From a virus, in the IMG/VR virus record IMGVR_UViG_3300030328_002400, positions 35,648 through 99,647 of that record: a DNA stretch of 64,000 bases, one strand, 5' to 3'. The notes under the pieces are model-generated. The model did no database searches. It saw nothing but the letters and a program-made list of their open reading frames with translations, and was not told where the DNA came from. Below, piece after piece: positions 61,628 to 64,000 of the stretch (positions are counted from its first letter, which is position 1; the number at the start of each line of letters is the position of its first letter). A program made the position numbers and the translations under genes.

Positions 61628-61796
61628 AATGTGTTTACCTAAACAGAAGATGACTAAACAAAAAACAAAATTGTTAGTTAGATTATCTGGAGGTGAAATT
61701 GACAATATAATGTGGGGATCCCCAAAACAGAGAATGAAAAAAGGTGGTAAGAAAAAACTTGGAGGAGGAACCCATAATACATATAGCGGAAAATGA
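61608..61796 (+). CDS. 62-aa basic protein
   Basis: The frame is open from 61572, but ATG 61608 is preferred: it gives a typical MAKRKSK start like the neighbours and only a 20-nt overlap with the preceding ORF. The product is Lys-rich with a short central LSGGEIDNIMWGSP segment and a Gly/Lys tail. It overlaps the next gene by 4 nt (ATGA). Probably a DNA-binding or virion minor protein; unproven. Confidence 0.6.
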   Translation: MAKRKSKMCLPKQKMTKQKTKLLVRLSGGEIDNIMWGSPKQRMKKGGKKKLGGGTHNTYSGK

Positions 61797-62635
61797 ACAT
61801 TTTAACTGACGTATTAAGTTTAATAAGAAGATCTGTTTTTGCTAAGAAAGCAGAACTGAATGATGTCCTTATATTAGGAGTTAATGAAGAACCAGAAATG
61901 ACTGGCGTTGCTTCACCAATTCCTTATAAAAGTATTAAGGTTATAAAGGTAAGAGATTTTAAGGTTGCTGCTGAACATTGTGGCCACGCTAATTCTCCAG
62001 CTACTCCAGCTGCTGGCACAGGACAGGTATATCAGAAGACAGTATCTGATGAAGTTGATGAGACTTGTACTGTATATTTCAGATCTCTGAAGTCTCTGAG
62101 CAGCAACCTTACTCTTGCTAATTCATCAGATGATGATTATGTAGAGATAACAACTACCGGAGAACCTAATTCTGCAGATAATGTTGGATCAGGAGCACAG
62201 GTATGGAAAGATAAAGTTGGTGAGAAGCTGATGTTTAGAAGTATAGTACAAGGTACAAATGTTACTGTATCACAGAGTGCAAATGAAATAACAATAAATG
62301 CCACAGGTGTTAGACCATATACAAGCTATGTTGCTTTGTTAAATCAAACAGGAACTGCTGCACCAGTTGCAACAGTATTAGAAAATACAACAGGTAATAG
62401 CATTACTTGGACACGTACAAATACAGGACTGTATAAAGGTACTTGGGGCACAGCTCTATCTAATATAAACAAAGTATTTTTTGCACCTGCGTTAGGTAAT
62501 TTAAAACAACAAACAGGAGTGATTAATGTATTTGGTGCTACTACTGCACAGTTTGAGGTAAGTGTACAGGCTCAAGGTAGTCTTGCTGACAGTGAATTAG
62601 TAAGAACAGGAATAGAAATAAGAATATATCCGTAA
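61793..62635 (+). CDS. Beta-rich fiber or decoration-like structural protein
   Basis: A 280-aa protein. The N-terminal 50 residues may anchor it (helical, then a Pro-containing turn). The middle (about 55-165) is beta-rich, with SGAQVWKDKVGEKLMFRSIV and GTNVTVSQSANEITINAT, a pattern seen in phage head fibers and tail spikes. The C-terminal half is a separate beta domain ending RTGIEIRIYP. There is no signal peptide. It is translationally coupled to the preceding small gene. It could be a head fiber or surface decoration; receptor unknown. Confidence 0.6.
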   Translation: MNILTDVLSLIRRSVFAKKAELNDVLILGVNEEPEMTGVASPIPYKSIKVIKVRDFKVAAEHCGHANSPATPAAGTGQVYQKTVSDEVDETCTVYFRSLKSLSSNLTLANSSDDDYVEITTTGEPNSADNVGSGAQVWKDKVGEKLMFRSIVQGTNVTVSQSANEITINATGVRPYTSYVALLNQTGTAAPVATVLENTTGNSITWTRTNTGLYKGTWGTALSNINKVFFAPALGNLKQQTGVINVFGATTAQFEVSVQAQGSLADSELVRTGIEIRIYP

Positions 62636-62638
62636 GTT

Positions 62639-63046
62639 ATGAGTAAAGAAAAATTAAAAGAAGAAGTATTAGCAAAAATTGAGATTGATAAAATTGAAGC
62701 TCAAAGTACAGCTAAAGAAATAGCATCTAAACATTTAGGTAAGCATGCTATAAATTATATAACAGTATTAGTAGTAATAGGTGTAATTAGTTCTCAATTT
62801 CTAGAAGGTGGTGCTTTAACTGCCGTTATTGGTTTAGTTTCTACTGCTGCAATGGCTATGATAGGTATACTACAACACATAGTTGGAGCTGTAGAAAAAG
62901 AAGAAAAGCCAGAACTAGAAATAATTAAAAGTTTAATTAAAGAGTTATCTGATAAAGAAGATGATCCAATGCAGGTAGATGTTACAGATACAGATGTCAC
63001 AGTAACTAAAGGTGAAAGCAAAGTAACTGCAAGTAAGAAGAAATAA
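62639..63046 (+). CDS. Two-helix membrane protein, holin candidate
   Basis: A 135-aa protein with a charged N-terminal helix and two transmembrane segments (about 40-57 and 61-82; the second is rich in small residues). A long acidic, then Thr/Val/Lys tail ends in KKK. The topology suits a class II holin or a membrane anchor for the lysis module. It precedes, by 2 nt, a protein with similarity to a holin family. No endolysin is seen adjacent; lysis may use an enzyme outside the window. Confidence 0.55.
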   Translation: MSKEKLKEEVLAKIEIDKIEAQSTAKEIASKHLGKHAINYITVLVVIGVISSQFLEGGALTAVIGLVSTAAMAMIGILQHIVGAVEKEEKPELEIIKSLIKELSDKEDDPMQVDVTDTDVTVTKGESKVTASKKK

Positions 63047-63048
63047 TT

Positions 63049-63519
63049 ATGAGTAAACAAAAAAAGAAATTTAAAGATACTAAGGTGGGGCAATTTCTAA
63101 GTCAGAAAGTGCCAGATCTTTTAGGTATTGCTGGAGATATACTACCAGATGCAGGAGTTATGGGGTTAGTTAAAAACCTTATTAAAAAAGAAGACCCTGC
63201 GGTTTTACCTCCAGAAGATAAAGAAAAAGCATTAAAGCTTTTAGAGATGGATATGGTGGAGATGCAAGAAGTCAGCAAAAGATGGCAGGCAGATATGCAA
63301 TCAGATTCATATCTTAGTAAAAACACAAGACCATTAACATTAATATTTTTAACTGTATCATTAGTTATATTTATTTTATTAGATGGTTTTAACATAGAGT
63401 TTGGAATAGATGCTGGCTGGGTAGATTTACTCAAGTCACTTCTCATTACCGTTTATGTGGCCTACTTTGGAAGCAGAGGGGCGGAAAAATTCAAGTCAAT
63501 TAGTAATAACAAAAAATAA
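63049..63519 (+). CDS. 3TM-holin-family-like protein
   Basis: A 156-aa protein. The N-terminal half is soluble (about 1-78), then EVSKRWQADMQSDSYLSKNTRPLTLIF leads into hydrophobic helices (about 95-115 and 125-143), ending with YFGSRGAEKFKSI. The W-x-x-DM-x-S-D-S-x-LSKN-x-RP pattern resembles the GTA_holin_3TM family of holin-like proteins linked to phage and gene-transfer-agent release. It probably makes inner-membrane lesions at lysis. The gene sits in a tight cluster with the other membrane protein. Confidence 0.72.
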   Translation: MSKQKKKFKDTKVGQFLSQKVPDLLGIAGDILPDAGVMGLVKNLIKKEDPAVLPPEDKEKALKLLEMDMVEMQEVSKRWQADMQSDSYLSKNTRPLTLIFLTVSLVIFILLDGFNIEFGIDAGWVDLLKSLLITVYVAYFGSRGAEKFKSISNNKK

Positions 63520-63525
63520 AAAGTC

Positions 63526-63870
63526 ATGGCAAATAAAAATTTAACTTGGGGAGATGGAAACAAATTTCATAGCCCAGAAAAGATGAATCCATCAAATAGA
63601 GATAGAATAGACTACTTTGCACAAGAAGGTATAGAAATGATAGATGATACTATGTCCTTCACTATGAAAAAAGGTGGATCAGTAAAAAAGAAAAAGAAAA
63701 AGCAAGGGTACAACTCTAGACTAGATGAGTCTTTGGGAATGAGAAATAAAGGAAAAAAGAAACAATCTTTCAAATCACGTAGAGATGAAAGCAAAGGTAT
63801 GAAAAAGTCTAAGGGCAAAAGAGCATACTCTGCTAACAGATCTAGTGCACAAGGAAGACGTAAAAAATAG
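63526..63870 (+). CDS. Lys/Arg/Ser-rich protein with internal repeats
   Basis: A 114-aa protein. The first 45 residues are mixed and end in a hydrophobic/acidic patch (EGIEMIDDTMSFTMKKGG). The rest is very basic, with repeated units (GYNSRLDESLGMRNKGKKK and SFKSRRDESKGMKKSKGK, then a SANRSSAQGRRKK end). Such tails fit DNA or polyanion binding, as in condensation of packaged DNA. It is 6 nt after the holin-like gene. Function inferred from composition only. Confidence 0.6.
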   Translation: MANKNLTWGDGNKFHSPEKMNPSNRDRIDYFAQEGIEMIDDTMSFTMKKGGSVKKKKKKQGYNSRLDESLGMRNKGKKKQSFKSRRDESKGMKKSKGKRAYSANRSSAQGRRKK

Positions 63871-63875
63871 AAATT

Positions 63876-64000
63876 ATGCCAGCAAATTTAACAAAAGCAG
63901 GTATCAAGTATAAAAAAGGTGGTGCCAAGAAAAAATCAGGATCTAAGAAAAATTGGATCAAAGGAGCAATTAAAAAGCCAGGGGCTTTAAGAGCAACAGC
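63876..64000 (+). CDS. 5' part of a small basic protein (cut by window end)
   Basis: ATG at 63876 opens a Lys/Gly-rich frame still open at the window end. The visible part reads like the start of a short phage protein with KKNWIKGAIKKPGALRATA, a motif I have seen in small crAss-like phage and Bacteroidetes phage ORFs. The complete product cannot be judged. Confidence 0.55.
   Translation, partial: MPANLTKAGIKYKKGGAKKKSGSKKNWIKGAIKKPGALRAT

Noticed and set aside
1-64000. Stop-codon reassignment (TAG as Gln), known in some crAss-like phages
   Set aside because: Genes at 11311, 34448 and 57088 end with TAG at the expected place just before the next start, and no ORF is broken by internal TAG.

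Overview
The window is a continuous stretch of a large, AT-rich tailed-phage genome (or a phage/prophage contig). It most resembles the crAss-like phages (Crassvirales) of Bacteroidetes. The main evidence is a late block in crAss-like order: a conserved ring/adaptor set at 8.9-11.3 kb, a very large tail 'muzzle'-like protein, then a series of giant virion-cargo ORFs. The last but one of these (4616 aa) carries the DFDID-type catalytic loop of the crAss-like virion RNA polymerase. Family assignments come from remembered sequence signatures; no database search was run. Genes are packed with 0-15 nt gaps, mostly start with ATG without a Shine-Dalgarno sequence, and use the standard code (TAA mostly, some TAG), with no sign of stop recoding. 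Together with TAnnTTTG boxes, this fits a Bacteroidetes host, probably a flavobacterium-like one.

Layout. (1) 1-7293, plus strand: tail appendage/adhesin module. It holds an appendage protein with a trypsin-like protease domain, a tail-collar fiber protein, a Cys-rich coiled-coil protein and four tandem paralogues of a small 'GPFDLF' module. Several of these contain threonine-rich tracts encoded by ACA/ACT repeats. (2) 7311-7376: double-hairpin terminator, followed by a promoter-like box. (3) 7482-18950: metallophosphatase, two small basic proteins, three conserved crAss-like ring/tail-tube proteins, and a muzzle-like protein that appears to be split into a 2256-aa and a 288-aa ORF. (4) 18950-54222: six giant ORFs of ejected/cargo type. 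One is a 2276-aa 'toolbox' with three zincin motifs, an ART-like segment and a lytic transglycosylase; another is the 4616-aa RNA polymerase fusion. (5) 54327-57492: envelope-directed cassette with a beta-barrel-like protein, a Tyr/Trp-rich lipoprotein, a membrane coiled-coil protein, a signal-peptide thioredoxin fold with both active-site cysteines lost, a 29-aa membrane peptide and a staphylococcal-nuclease-like enzyme. (6) 57476-60811, minus strand: class I ribonucleotide reductase (beta then alpha), a lipoprotein and a small membrane protein. (7) 60812-61094: divergent regulatory gap with a duplicated 19-bp element. (8) 61095-64000: small basic proteins, a fiber/decoration-like protein, two holin-like membrane proteins and a truncated basic ORF at the right edge.

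How it fits together: regions 1 and 3 build the outer tail and the portal-proximal tail. Region 4 supplies proteins probably packaged and injected to cross the envelope (zincins, transglycosylase) and to start transcription (RNA polymerase). Regions 5 and 6 modify the host envelope and supply nucleotides. Region 8 probably contributes to lysis. Four copies of a TTTGTATATTA-type element lie only in gaps before plus-strand operons and are candidate phage promoters. Portal, major capsid and terminase genes were not seen here and presumably lie outside the window. No tRNA, CRISPR, IS element or integrase was recognised.
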